This document shows, piece by piece, positions 53,125 to 63,426 of a stretch of 64,000 bases of DNA. The first letter of the stretch is position 1. The number at the start of each line of letters is the position of its first letter. This DNA comes from Sabethes cyaneus. Its lineage: Eukaryota; Arthropoda; Insecta; Diptera; Culicidae. The DNA lies in NCBI RefSeq assembly GCF_943734655.1, contig NC_071354.1, positions 37,163,347 through 37,227,346 of the forward strand. The letters are read 5' to 3'. Below the pieces are notes generated by a model, which did not search any database, was not told where the DNA came from, and saw only the letters and a program-made list of their open reading frames with translations. A program made the translations under genes and the position numbers.

Positions 53125-55350
53125 GCAGGATAAGGACCTTAGGTTAACAGCCTATTGTACCGGAACACAAAAAAGTTACCGAAAATGATAGAAGAAATCT
53201 CTCTGAATTATTGGCAACGACATTTAGCATGAAAACACGGACACGAATCGGAACATGGAATATACTGACCCTTACTCAGCAGGGCAAGCTTGCTCAACTT
53301 GCAAGGGAAGCTAGCCGCCTGAAGCTTGAAACCCTAGGGCTGATCGAGGTCCGCTGGCCGGATACTGGCGAACAGAGGACATCATCCGGGCAAGTCTAGC
53401 TCTACTCTGGCATACGAGGTGAAAATGTTACTCGAGAAAGAGGAGTTGGATTGCTACTAAGTCCAGGGCACGGTCTAGGGGCACATGCGGCCCTGATGAA
53501 GTGGGAACCGATAAATAAGCGAATAATCGTTGCCAAATTCAGAACGTGGGTTAGGAACCTTACAGCAATCCAGTGCTATGCGCCAACAGATGCTGCCGAC
53601 CTGCAGGAGAAAGAGAGTTTTCACAGCCAGCTGAACAGAGTGGTTGAGAAAATCCCGAAGGGGGACACCCAAATCCACATGGGCGACTTCAACGCGAAGA
53701 TTGGCTCAAACAACGCGGACCTTGAACGCGTCATGGGACGCCATGGCCTAGGAGAGGTGAGCGAAAACGGGGAGCTGTTTACAGAATTCTGTGGTAATAA
53801 CAACATGGTCATTGGTGGATCGCTCTTCCCCCATAGACCAGTACATAAAGTCACGTGGGTTTCCCGCGACGGCCGAACAGAAAACCAAATCGACCACATC
53901 TACATCAGCCGGAAATGGCGAAGGAGCCTTCTTAATGTACGTAACAAACGCAGCGCTGATATTGCATCCGACCATCATCTTGTTATCGCTGAGATACGCC
54001 TGCGCGTCGCACGTGTCCAACGACGGGAGGAGAAAGTTGGGTGCCGCTACGACGTCCGCCGATTGGAGAATCCTGAAGTGAGAAGAGCCTTTGTCGAACA
54101 ACTTGAATCTCGAGCCTCGAGCCAATAGACCGGCATCAAGAACGCCTTCATCACGATCAGTGATAAAACCCTCGGCAAAGCACGCAACGGGCGGAGGGAG
54201 TGGATTTCGGATGAAACTTGGAAGAAGATCGACGAGCGGAGAGAGGCGAAAGCCGGCATTGAGCGAGTGCGGACCAGATCGGCTAAGGCAGCTGCCCGTC
54301 TACGATACACTGAACTGGAGACGGCTGTTAAACGTGCTTGTAGGCGGAGCAAGAGACCTGGACTAACTCCCTAGCCGAACAAGAAGAAACCGCGCCGCCA
54401 ATGGTGATATCCGTTTGTTGTACGATATTTCTCGCCGCCTTAGTGGTGCCAGGATGAATACAAAGATGCCGCTAAAGGACAGAGCTGGGCAGCTTTTGAC
54501 TGACCGTACAGAACAGCTTAAGCGATGGACTGAACATTTTGAACAACTTTTCCGAGCTTCAAATATCAGAGACCAACAAAACCAGCAGCGTATGACGCCT
54601 ACAATTCATCGATTTGATGATTAATTATCAACTCGGAGGCGCGATCGCTGGATGAAAATGTAGCAGCCATCAAGCGTATGAAATCCAATAGAGCGTCAGG
54701 GACAGACTGTATTTCAGCCGAAATGCTCAAAGCTGACCCATCTTTGACAGTCCAGATGATGCAGCAGCTTTTCAGCAAATTATGGGAAACCGCAACTTTT
54801 CCGGAGAACTGGATGCAGGGCATATTGATCAAAGTCCCTAAGAAAGGAGACCTAACTGAATGCGGTAACTGGCGTGACATCACGTTGCTGTGCATTACTC
54901 TTAAAGTACTCTGTAAGGTTATCCTCAACCTGATCCAGGAGAAGATCGACGCTACTCTCCGGCGGCACCAAGCTGGATTCAATTTAATTAACCGGTGCCT
55001 GCGATACATCATTCGTGCCTGGTGGCCTGATAACTGGATATCCAATGAAGAACTCCATCGTCGGTGTCATCAATGGCCGATAGCCACAGAAATTCGTGAA
55101 CGTAGGTGGAAGTGGATCGGACACACCTTGAGGAAAGGAGCGAACGTGGTTTGCAGAGAAGCACTCGACTGGAATCCAAAAGAACAGCGTAGAAGAGGCA
55201 GGCCCATTGGCTCATGGCGACGCAGTCTAGCCAACGACATCCGGGCTATAGACGAGAACCTGTACTGGCAACAGGTAAAAGCCATGGCTGGTAACCGTCA
55301 GCAGTGGAGATCTCTGATTTCATCCCTTTGTTATGTTGGATCGGCGGACA

Positions 55351-57583
55351 TCTATACCTATAAAGAAGGATTTCTGTCTGTCTGTCTGTCCGTATGTTCC
55401 TTATAGAATCGAAAATTACTGAACCAATCGGCATGAAAATATGCATGTAGAGGTTTTTTGGGGCCAGGAAAGGTTTTAGTGATGGTTAGAAACCCCTCCC
55501 ACCATTAAGAGGGGGGGCTCCCATACAAATGAAACACAAATTTCTGCATAACTCGACAACTAATCAAGCAAATAGAACAAAATTTGGCATGTGGGTGTTT
55601 CCGGTGACAAGAATTTATTCTATGGTAAATTGAGACCCCTCTCCTCTTTATAAGGGGAATTATAACTCCTCTCCTCTTTAAAAGGGTGGGCTTCCGTACA
55701 AATTTCCTCATAACTCGAGAACTAATCAAGCAAATGGAACCAAATTTGGCATGTGAAGGTTTTCGAGGGCAAGAATATTTTCTATAGTAAATTAGGACCC
55801 CTCCCTACTTTAAGAGGGGGGGCTCCTGTACCAAAGAAACACAATTTTCCTCATAACTCGAGAAGTAATGAAGCAAATGGAACCAAATTTGGCATGTGGG
55901 TGTTTTAGGAGACAAAAACTTTTTCTATGATAAATTGGGACCCCTCCCCGTTTTAGGAGGGGGGATCCTATACACATGAAATTCAAATTTCCTCATAACT
56001 GAAGAACTAATCAAGCAAATGGAACAAAATTTGGCACGTGAAAGTTTTCGAGGGCAAGAATATTTTCTATGGTGAATAAGGACCACTCCCCACTTTAAGA
56101 GGGGGGGCTCCTATACAAACTAAATACAAATTTCCTCATAACTCGAGAACTAATCAAGCAAATGGAACAAAATTTGGCATGTGGGTGTTTTTGGAGACAA
56201 AATTTTTTTCTATGATGAATTGGGACCCCTCCCCACTTTAGGAAGGGGGGCTCCTATACAAATGAAATGCAAATTTCCTCATAACTCGAGAATTAATCAA
56301 GCAAATGGAACCAAATTTGGCATGTGAAAGTTTTCTAGGGCATGAATATTTTCTATGGTGAATTAGAACCCCTCCCCACTTTAAGAGGGGGGGCTCCTAT
56401 ACAAACGAAATACAAATTTCCTCATAACTCGAGAACTAATCAAGCAAATGGAACCAAATTTGACACGTGGGTGTTTTTGGAGACAAAAATTTTTTCTATG
56501 ATGAACTGGGACCCCTCCTCACTTTAGGAGGGGGGCTCCTATACAAATGAAATACAAATTTCCTCATAACTCGAGAGCTAATCAAGCAAATGAAACCAAA
56601 TTTGGCATGTGGAGGTTTCTGGAGGCAAAAATATTTTCTATGGTGAATTGAGACCCCTCCCAACTTTAAGAGGGGGTGCTTCTACACAAATGAAATACAA
56701 ATTTCCTCATAACTCTAGAACTAATCAAGCAAATGGAACCAAATTTATCATGTGGGTGTTTTTGTAGGTAAGAATATTTTCTATGGTATATTTTCTATGA
56801 ATTTCCCCACTTTAAGAGAGGGGGGGGCTCCTATACAAATGAAAAACAAATTTCCTCATAACTCGAGAACTAATCAAGCAAATGGAACCAAATTTGACAT
56901 GTAAATGGTTTTGAACGCAAGATTTTTTTCTATGGTGAATTGAGACCCCTCTCTTCTTTAGAAAGCGAGTTATGGCCCATCTCCCCTTTAAGAGGGTGGG
57001 CTTCCATACAAATGAAATGCAAATTTCCTCTTATCTCGAGAACTAATCAATCAAATGGAACCAAATTTGGCATGTGGGAGTTTTAGATGGCAGAAATTTT
57101 TTCTATGGTGAATTACGACCCCTTCCCCTTTTAAGAGGGGAGCTCCCATACAAATGAAATTCAAATTTCCTTATAACTTGAGAACTAATCAAGCAAATGG
57201 AACCAAATTTAGCATGTGGGAGATTTTGGAGCCTTGAATTTATTTTACGATAGTTAGAGACCTCTCACCCCTGTGGTAGGGGGATATGGACTCTCATACA
57301 AATAAAACAGAAATTTTTGCGAAACTCAAAAACTAATCGAACTCGAGAAATTCGACTCTTCCATAAAACATTAGTCAATACAAGACCACAAAAACTATCT
57401 ATAGTAACACTAGATCATTCAGGACGAGACGGTCGCGAGTGTTGCCGGTGACCCGCCCGCCGGAAGCGCCGCCCACTGGGGGGCTTGCAAAACTCGAGAT
57501 TGTGACAAAGATCATCCGAGATTCATGATTTATGTACAACACAGGTTAATTTGTGGCAATACGAAGTTTGTCGGGTCAGCTAG
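55351..57583 (+). mobile_element. non-autonomous Helitron-like element
   Basis: Begins TCTATACCTATAAAGAAGGA followed by a (CTGT)n run and ends GTTTGTCGGGTCAGCTAG, i.e. 5'-TC and 3'-CTAG termini. It is inserted between A (55350) and T (57584) without target duplication, as Helitrons do. The interrupted RTE 3' end reads gcggaca before it, with the rest after it (compare the intact end at 963-989). No Rep/helicase frame. The interior is a tandem array (55500-57340), then a GC-rich hairpin-like stretch (gccggtgacccgcccgccgg, about 57442). Confidence 0.8.
55500..57340. repeat. 13-unit minisatellite, about 143-bp period
   Basis: The landmark ctcataactcgagaactaat recurs at about 55543, 55708, 55850, 55991, 56134, 56277, 56420, 56563, 56706, 56852, 57028, 57170 and 57312. 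Most intervals are 142-143 bp. The two longer intervals (165 and 176 bp) each contain an extra ctcctctttaraargg-type duplication. Each unit also has aagcaaatggaaccaaattt, ttttctatggtgaattrgga and a G-run (gaggggggg). It lies within the Helitron-like element. Confidence 0.9.
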
Positions 57584-57598
57584 TAACCACATAAGTAA

Positions 57599-57957
57599 TA
57601 GAGATGGTCGGGTAGCGGGAAATTTACCCGAAACCCGCTCCCGTACCCGTACCCGCCGGGTTCGGGTCGGGTTCGGGTATTGAGAAAAAATAATTTGCGG
57701 GTTCGGGTCGGGTACGGGTTTTTAATTTTTGTTTTTGAAACCGGGTACGGGTCGGGTCGGGTATCACTATTGTCCACATTTAACACTAAAGATGGTCGGG
57801 TACCCGGGCCCGTCCAGTACCCGACGGGTTGCGGTCGGGTTCGGGTATCAAAAATAATAAACTTGCGGGTTCGGGTAGGGTACGGGCTTTTAATTTTTTT
57901 CTTAATCGGGTACGGGTCGGGTTCGGGTATTCAAATTTTCATACCCGACCATCTCTA
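57599..57957. repeat. 359-bp hAT-type MITE with 8-bp target duplication
   Basis: It starts TAGAGATGGTCGGGTA and ends TACCCGACCATCTCTA (perfect 16-bp inverted ends). It is flanked by ATAAGTAA at 57591-57598 and 57958-57965, which is the RTE AAGT-type tail. The core consists of CGGGTTCGGGT and ACCCG repeats. A second, internal copy of the left end (aaagatggtcgggtaccc at 57788) suggests a dimeric structure. Confidence 0.85.
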
Positions 57958-57967
57958 ATAAGTAAGT

Positions 57968-58400
57968 ATACCATAACCGGGATATAACTGAACAACACGG
58001 CACTGGATTCCGCTTGATGAGTGTTGCAAGACTGCGACTTACTCTGTAGATTATTGTCAACGATCTGCGATTCCGCATTCAGCTCTTTATGAAACAGCGG
58101 GTGGTGCCCAAATGTGCATCCGCTTACACCGCAATCCTTTGAAGGGCAACCTCCCTTGTGCTGCTTCAAACACTTGTGACACACCCTAGCCTCGCCAGCT
58201 GTCGCCCACAATCCGTCGTAAGATAAATCTAGAAATCGTCTGCATTATGCCAATGTGGCACAAGTACCTTTACAGTCCATGAAAATTCTCTGGGGGATCT
58301 GCTTTGGCTCATAGGCCGTATTTTGCGTACTGCCACTCGACTCGGATGAAGCTTGGCTCCAGCTTAACTGTTCAGCATGCGTGCTAACGCAGCCTTGTGG
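57968..58400 (-). mobile_element. old BEL/Pao fragment, gag zinc-finger part (right piece)
   Basis: The minus strand reads FMDCKGTCATLA, a stop, and CRRFLDLSYDG, then ARVCHKCLKQHKGGCPSKDC and GCTFGHHPLFH, ending SSAVLFSYIPVMVY at the RTE junction. This is the Cys/His region just before the protease, collinear with the same region of the young element (about residues 480-590). It continues in frame across the RTE insertion into 45585. Confidence 0.75.
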
Positions 58401-58610
58401 TGCTTTGCGTGGCTCCGACACTAAACAAGCATCTTTGTATATTTGGCATATTTCATGATACATGCGCCTGCGCCACACTCCTAATATGCCACCAAGAATT
58501 GATCGCAGGTTCTTACGCTCAACAACGGTAACAGTTTTGTGACCGTAGAGTACCACCGGGAGAATCAGCATCTTATAGATAGAGCACAAAGTTTCGTATC
58601 GAGTTGCAAG
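58400..58610 (-). mobile_element. RTE-like LINE C-terminal scrap
   Basis: The minus strand reads YKMLILPVVLYGHKTVTVVE, then GVWRRRMYHEICQIYKD, the post-RT region of the RTE-like family. It abuts the BEL/Pao gag fragment. Confidence 0.6.
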
Positions 58611-58699
58611 CTATGCGACCTCTGCTGACAGTCGCTATCCGCTTTTACTGCACAGGTTCATTGATTTCCAACACCCGAAGCTACCACGCCTTCTCCTTA

Positions 58700-59900
58700 G
58701 TTTTGGTAGAATTTATGATAAACCCCGTCCTCGCAGCTTCCACAACTCTACGGTTAACGCGATGGAGGGATCTTCTGCTGCTCTACCTCCAAGGTTCAGC
58801 AGCGACCGTTTCAGCGTATCAACGAATATTTTTGCTTGACCGTTGGACTTTGGGTGATAGGGCGTTATTCGCAGATGCTGTCGAACATAGCATAGTGGTA
58901 ACATAGTGGTTTACATAGCAGGTGCCTCCTTGGTCCTTGATGAGTTCTCCCAGAGTGATTGAACAGGTCAGTTCTTCGATGAAATGAAAGGATTTGCCGG
59001 ACGCCATTTTCGCTTGATTGATGGTTGGTTTCAGCTCCGGTGATTCGAGGTTTTCCCAGGTTTGCCTTGAAATGGCGGTTGTGTCGAAGTGCAACCGAAT
59101 TTTCAGGCATCAGAAACTTCCTGCGATCGCTGCTCATCTGATTGACTTCAAAAACGCCATTCACAGTGGACTTCTCCCTATTTTTGTTTCCTCCATTGTT
59201 GGGCTTCACAGAGTTGCAGTAACTTTTCTTGTGCCCAACTTTCTTGCAGGATTTACAGGTGTGGCTCATAAAAGGATATTCACGAATCTAGTGCATGCCA
59301 CCACAGACTGCCAGCATGGTGTCTTCGGAACGCTTGACTGCTTGCTGCCTGCATCTTTTGCTTGATGGCACAGACTGATGTGGTTGCAAACGTTGATAAT
59401 TGTCTTCAATTTCCATTCGCCTTCTCCTTCAGATTCCAGCTTGGGAAATAGGCTGGTTTGGACATCAACTTTTTTACGTGAACGTGAAGCCCACAGATGA
59501 AGAATAGGGATTTGAATACTTGTCGTACATGGATATTGGACACCAATGATTCGATGAACTCGGGGCTGCTCGCTGCCCGAGCCGGTGCTTCTCCTTCATG
59601 GCCATGAGACGAATGGTGCCCTCCTCCGCTCTTTCAGGTTCCAAGGTGTTAGGTGAAGAATCAATTCTCATCGCCGAATTGTTACACCCCGAACACTTCC
59701 GGATAAATGGAAAGAACACAAACTGTTCAACTATTCCAGCAAACTTGTTATTCAAACTTGGTGGTTTGGAAGGTGAAACAAACAAGAATGAATCGAATTT
59801 TCACGTTTCTTTAGTTGTCATCGCAGGCGCGGCTACTTCGATGGATGCTACCAGCGGGTTGCTCGTGGTAACAGTTGTCAGCTCCATCTTGTTCACCATT
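58700..59900 (-). mobile_element. internally deleted Ty3/gypsy element
   Basis: Minus-strand order: gag-like frame (59785-59474), a CCHC knuckle HTCKSCKKVGHKKSYC (about 59260-59215), then protease-like HFDTTAISRQTWENLESPEL (about 59090-59030, with FDT where the catalytic D-T-G/A is expected). After a deletion, an integrase end follows: LRITPYHPKSNGQAKIFVDT (about 58880-58820). RT and RNase H are absent. Stops and shifts between parts show it is dead. Confidence 0.7.
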
Positions 59901-60537
59901 CAACAGTACATTGAAATGTTGTTCCCAACGCCTGGCCACCTCTGATATTTCAATTATCAAGTTCCCTTTCTTGTAATTGCATATAACAGGAATTCAGCAC
60001 GTTGCGGTTTCTGATTCTGTTGATCATTTCAAAGAAGCTTCGCGTATCGTGCCTCTCGAAGCAATTCTTTAAGAATTAAATAAAAACCCAATTTAGTTGT
60101 GTTTTATGTTATCATTAATTATTACATTTTTTTATTAACAGGACGTTATGATTTATAGGTAAATGTAGAGCTTTGTACATGAATGAGATTTGTTGTTTTT
60201 AAAATGTAGTAGAACGTGCTGCATAGCAGACACATGTGGCATTACGAGTAGAGAGCTGGAATTAAACGATAGCATTTTCCGCTTACGTGATTGATACTCA
60301 ATTGCAAAAGCAAAAATTCACTAAAAAAAGTTGATATTTCTTAGTATAAAACTGAACAAAATATATTACAGTCAGTAGAATACGGAAAACAACAGATGTT
60401 CCAGAGTTTAAAATAACTTATCAGGCGGCAGCAGCCGCTTTCACCCTTGGGGTTCACGAAACATAAAGTATTAACGTCACAAATATTGCCACCTAAATAG
60501 AAAACGATCGTCGTACGAGCGCGCCCTGCCGAAGTAC
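59901..60537. other. intergenic or 3' flank, weak LINE-like scraps only
   Basis: 59940-60070 has weak minus-strand LINE-connector resemblance (FFEMINRIRNR). The remainder, 60080-60537, shows no gene; if the exon at 60538-60849 is real this includes its 3' UTR. Confidence 0.35.
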
Positions 60538-60849
60538 CTAGAAAATAATGGGACAGTTTTTCGAGGTCGCTGTAAGCTTTTTACCGCTAGAGGTGATGTT
60601 GTTTACCATCCCCGGTGACCGGAGGGTGGTCGCCAGCATGGTACTGGATGCGGAAGGAGCCGTCCGGAATGTTATCTTCGATGGTGTACCGGTAGCGTTG
60701 CTGGTAGAGCTGAGCAGCGTTCCATTGTTGCGCAGATTGCGTCGATTCATGGTTCGTGATCCAACGGAGATCATTGTAGCTTCCCGCACTGCGGCTCGTC
60801 GGCTCGGCATGAGCGACGAACGGTTGGGCGTGTTTTGTTCGAAAAAGTT
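60538..60849 (-). CDS. likely alternative last exon of fascetto/PRC1
   Basis: Open on the minus strand for 103 codons after a strong acceptor (cctccttttag at 60850) to a stop. It begins NFFEQNTPNRSSLMPSRRA and continues basic and Ser/Thr-rich, with Cdk-type sites (NTPNR, GTPSK, LRSPG). Its phase 0 fits the phase-0 donor gtaagt at 61537 in the fascetto gene 690 bp upstream. Joined, the isoform would have 685 residues. PRC1 proteins end in disordered, basic, Cdk-regulated tails, which agrees. It could instead belong to an unrecognised gene; no other donor candidate was found. Confidence 0.55.
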   Translation of the reverse strand, partial: NFFEQNTPNRSSLMPSRRAAVREATMISVGSRTMNRRNLRNNGTLLSSTSNATGTPSKITFRTAPSASSTMLATTLRSPGMVNNITSSGKKLTATSKNCPIIF

Positions 60850-61342
60850 CTAAAAGGAGGAAAATGGTTAATGTTATGCTCTATAGTAAAATAATGCGAA
60901 GAATAATTCAACAAAAGAGCATGTGTATTCACTGTGAATAGAATGCTGATCAATAAATAGTCGAAAACGTTATCGGAAAACATCTTTTTAAATAAAGTCT
61001 ACACAGAGAATTTCGATTGTAAAATAATTATTCTTATCTATAATTAATTAGTTCAGTTCAACTTTATTGATCACACATCAGGTAATATAAAAGAAAATAT
61101 TTGAAATACAAAACTATGCTTCGCATAGACCAATTCAAAATTTACGAACATTTCTAAATTTGTAGAAATTTTATTTGTGTCGAATAGACACTTGTTAAAA
61201 AATAAACATCTGAAGCTTAAAACAATAATATTGATCTGGATAACGATACCGTTTTAGGCTCAGACTAGTACGATTAAGTAGAGTATTGGTTCTCTTGGAA
61301 ATTTGTTTAAAAAAGACAAAGCAAATGATAAGATCAACTTCT

Positions 61343-63426
61343 CTACAATACCTCGAAATGTTCATATGATACTGATTCCGATTGCATAGTATTCTCAGAG
61401 CTTGATGTGATAACAATTTCTGGCCGGACTTTCGATACACTTCGTCTTGCTTTGTTCTGTGATTTTCTTCGCGAACGCTGCGGAACATAACACATTGTTA
61501 ATTTCTCGTTAACAGCTAAAAGCTGTCGAAAACTTACCCTCTTCTGAGCAACCGACACACCACCTTTTGTTTCGTAAACTTTGATGGTGGGTATTCTGCC
61601 CGGTGATTTGGGGTTCTGACGATTTTTGCTGGCAGAAATCGGTGCACCAGGTTTCAGGAAACCCTTGCCCGAGCCGTTTAGGTCCTTGAGCAGGGAGCGT
61701 TTAACTGCTCCTGTGGCTTTCGGAGAAGGTAGCTTGCGTTTCAGCCCAGCGGAGGACAGTTTCGCCGGTGAATACTTCTTGCTGGAGGAACCTTTTGCTC
61801 CTGAAACAACAAGCCTAGATCGACTGATTATGCTCGACTGTTTCAGCAGCGTTTCCGCAGTTCGCGGAGTTCGTGCCATAGCACTGGTTTTGTTGGCCGT
61901 ATTCGGAGTTCCCATGTTAGCCTTCTTGCGAGCACTGGAAATCTTAAGCTTCCCCTCCTCTCTCTTCTTCCACTGTTCTTGAATGACATCTTCGACGTTT
62001 TCACCAAAAATGGTAAACTTATGTTTTGTTTCTTCCTCATACCGTCTGCATGCTTCCAGCAAACGAGTCTCAATTTTCGGCAACTGAATGCTAATGCGTT
62101 TGCGCTCCTTTTCCTCCTCCAGTAATTTCCCACCTCGATTATTGTACCGGGAAGGGTCGTTTGATTTCTGCTCAAGTAGCGTCATTTTATCCCACATCTC
62201 TCTTCTTTGTTCCACCAATTGAAAAATTGCTTCATTTTTGCGATAATAGTCCTTTAAATCGTTCAATTCCATTTCGTGCAAAGTCAACAGATCTTCGTTG
62301 TATACGTCGCTCTTAAAGGTTGAGAATCTAGCCCTTTCCTCGGCTGATTTGAGACACTTGTCCCACCATTGCACAATCTCTTCGCGTGTTCGATCAACAA
62401 ACGCTTGTATGTTCTCACGTCGCATAGTTTCGCACCTTTCCAATTCGGCGAACAGTTTGTCGTACGTTGTCTGAGTGTAATCGTCATACTTTTCGAATTT
62501 CTTTACCACTGAAGGACGTATGGCCAGATATTTCCACAGTTGCTGCAACTTCACTCGCATCCGATCAATGTTATCCTTCAAATGTTCAAACTGTGAGCGA
62601 ATCGATTCGTGTAGATGACGAAGATCTGTCAAATTTTGTCTGGTAGGGGGAAAGTTTCGGGCATTAACCAACTCGTCCTGGCGGTCTGTTTGTGCTATAA
62701 TATCCAGGTGGCCCATCAAAATCTTGATTTCCCGTCGCATGGACGCAATATCGTCAAAGCGGTGAAGTTTCTCCTCTCGCAGCCCATCCAAGTAGGCGCG
62801 AAAGTTTTGCATTTCAGTCTCCGATGGGAGAGGGTCTTTTGATAACTCCCGGGGACATTCGCCAAGCTCTGGAAATCACCATAATTACATATTTTCCAAA
62901 AAAAAACTAATTTAATTACTCTACCTTCACAAAGTGTTTCCTGTTCGAATAGATATTCGTCTATTTGATCGTGTCGAAGTTTCAACCGTTCACGCATGCT
63001 TTCCAAACTACGATCCAAATTGATTTGAACCGCCCGCAACGGCATATTCATGTCGCAATCCAGCTCCAAATCATCTTCACGCAACAACCGTTTTAAGTTA
63101 GTTGCTTCTTGGCGCAGCCGATTGATCGCTTCCAAAAATTTCCGTTTACGAATCTCACTCTCCTCGTACACCTCATTAAAGAAAGTCTGAATATGTTCCG
63201 GAAGAAGGCTCATGTGGTTCTGACATGTATGCTCGTCGAAGATCTCTGACCACAGATTTCGCATTTTATGAATTGAAATCGAAGCGATACTGTGAGCTTC
63301 GTGGATAACATTTTGCCTGAAATTATTCGAATCGTTTATAAACAGTTGCAATCGTTTCGTTTACCTATATAGAACATTGGATTAATTCTTTGTAACAACT
63401 TACTCTATTTTATCCAGCGAATCCAT
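61343..63426 (-). CDS. feo: PRC1/Ase1/MAP65 family microtubule bundler (fascetto)
   Basis: Cross-links antiparallel microtubules at the spindle midzone and is needed for cytokinesis. Exons: 63426-63404 (MDSLDKIE start), 63316-62925 and 62868-61343. They total 1941 nt (646 codons plus stop), with GT/AG borders in phase. The N-terminal half is coiled coil (dimerisation and rod, about 1-300). The MAP65 microtubule-binding core is recognised by EEIVQWWDKCLKSAEERARF, LLTLHEMELNDLKDYY and the signature DPSRYNNRGGKLLEEEK (about 375-390). The C-terminal 200 residues are basic and Ser/Thr/Pro-rich (GTPNTANKT, ARTPRTAETL, KSPGRIPT), typical of Cdk-regulated PRC1 tails. A 60-nt segment (61537-61478) has perfect intron ends (gtaagt...ttccgcag) and keeps frame if removed. 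The start Met was chosen for its splice-compatible short exon. Confidence 0.92.

Larger units (their letters stand above)
45586..57967 (+). mobile_element. RTE-clade LINE split by three later insertions
   Basis: The host element of the nested stack. Pieces: 45586-45749 plus 53125-55350 (5' region, endonuclease, RT remains), a few bases at 57584-57598, and the tail to about 57967. Frames 53211-53399 (WNILTLTQQGKLAQLARE) and 53451-54128 (TQIHMGDFNAKIGS, IDHIYISRKWRRSL, SDHHLVIAEIRLRV) form the AP-endonuclease, broken by a TAG at 53397. The RT start (AAIKRMKSNRASGTDCISAE, KVPKKGDLTECGNWR) runs to 54977, where it jumps to the C-terminal INRCLRYIIRAWW block, so the catalytic palm is deleted. Flanks TATACTATAACCGGG (45571-45585) and TATACCATAACCGGG (57968-57982) look like its target duplication with one difference. 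Confidence 0.75.

Noticed and set aside
55500..57340. Regular repeats that could suggest a CRISPR array
   Set aside because: The whole 143-bp unit is repeated with no unique spacers, in a eukaryotic transposon; it is a minisatellite.
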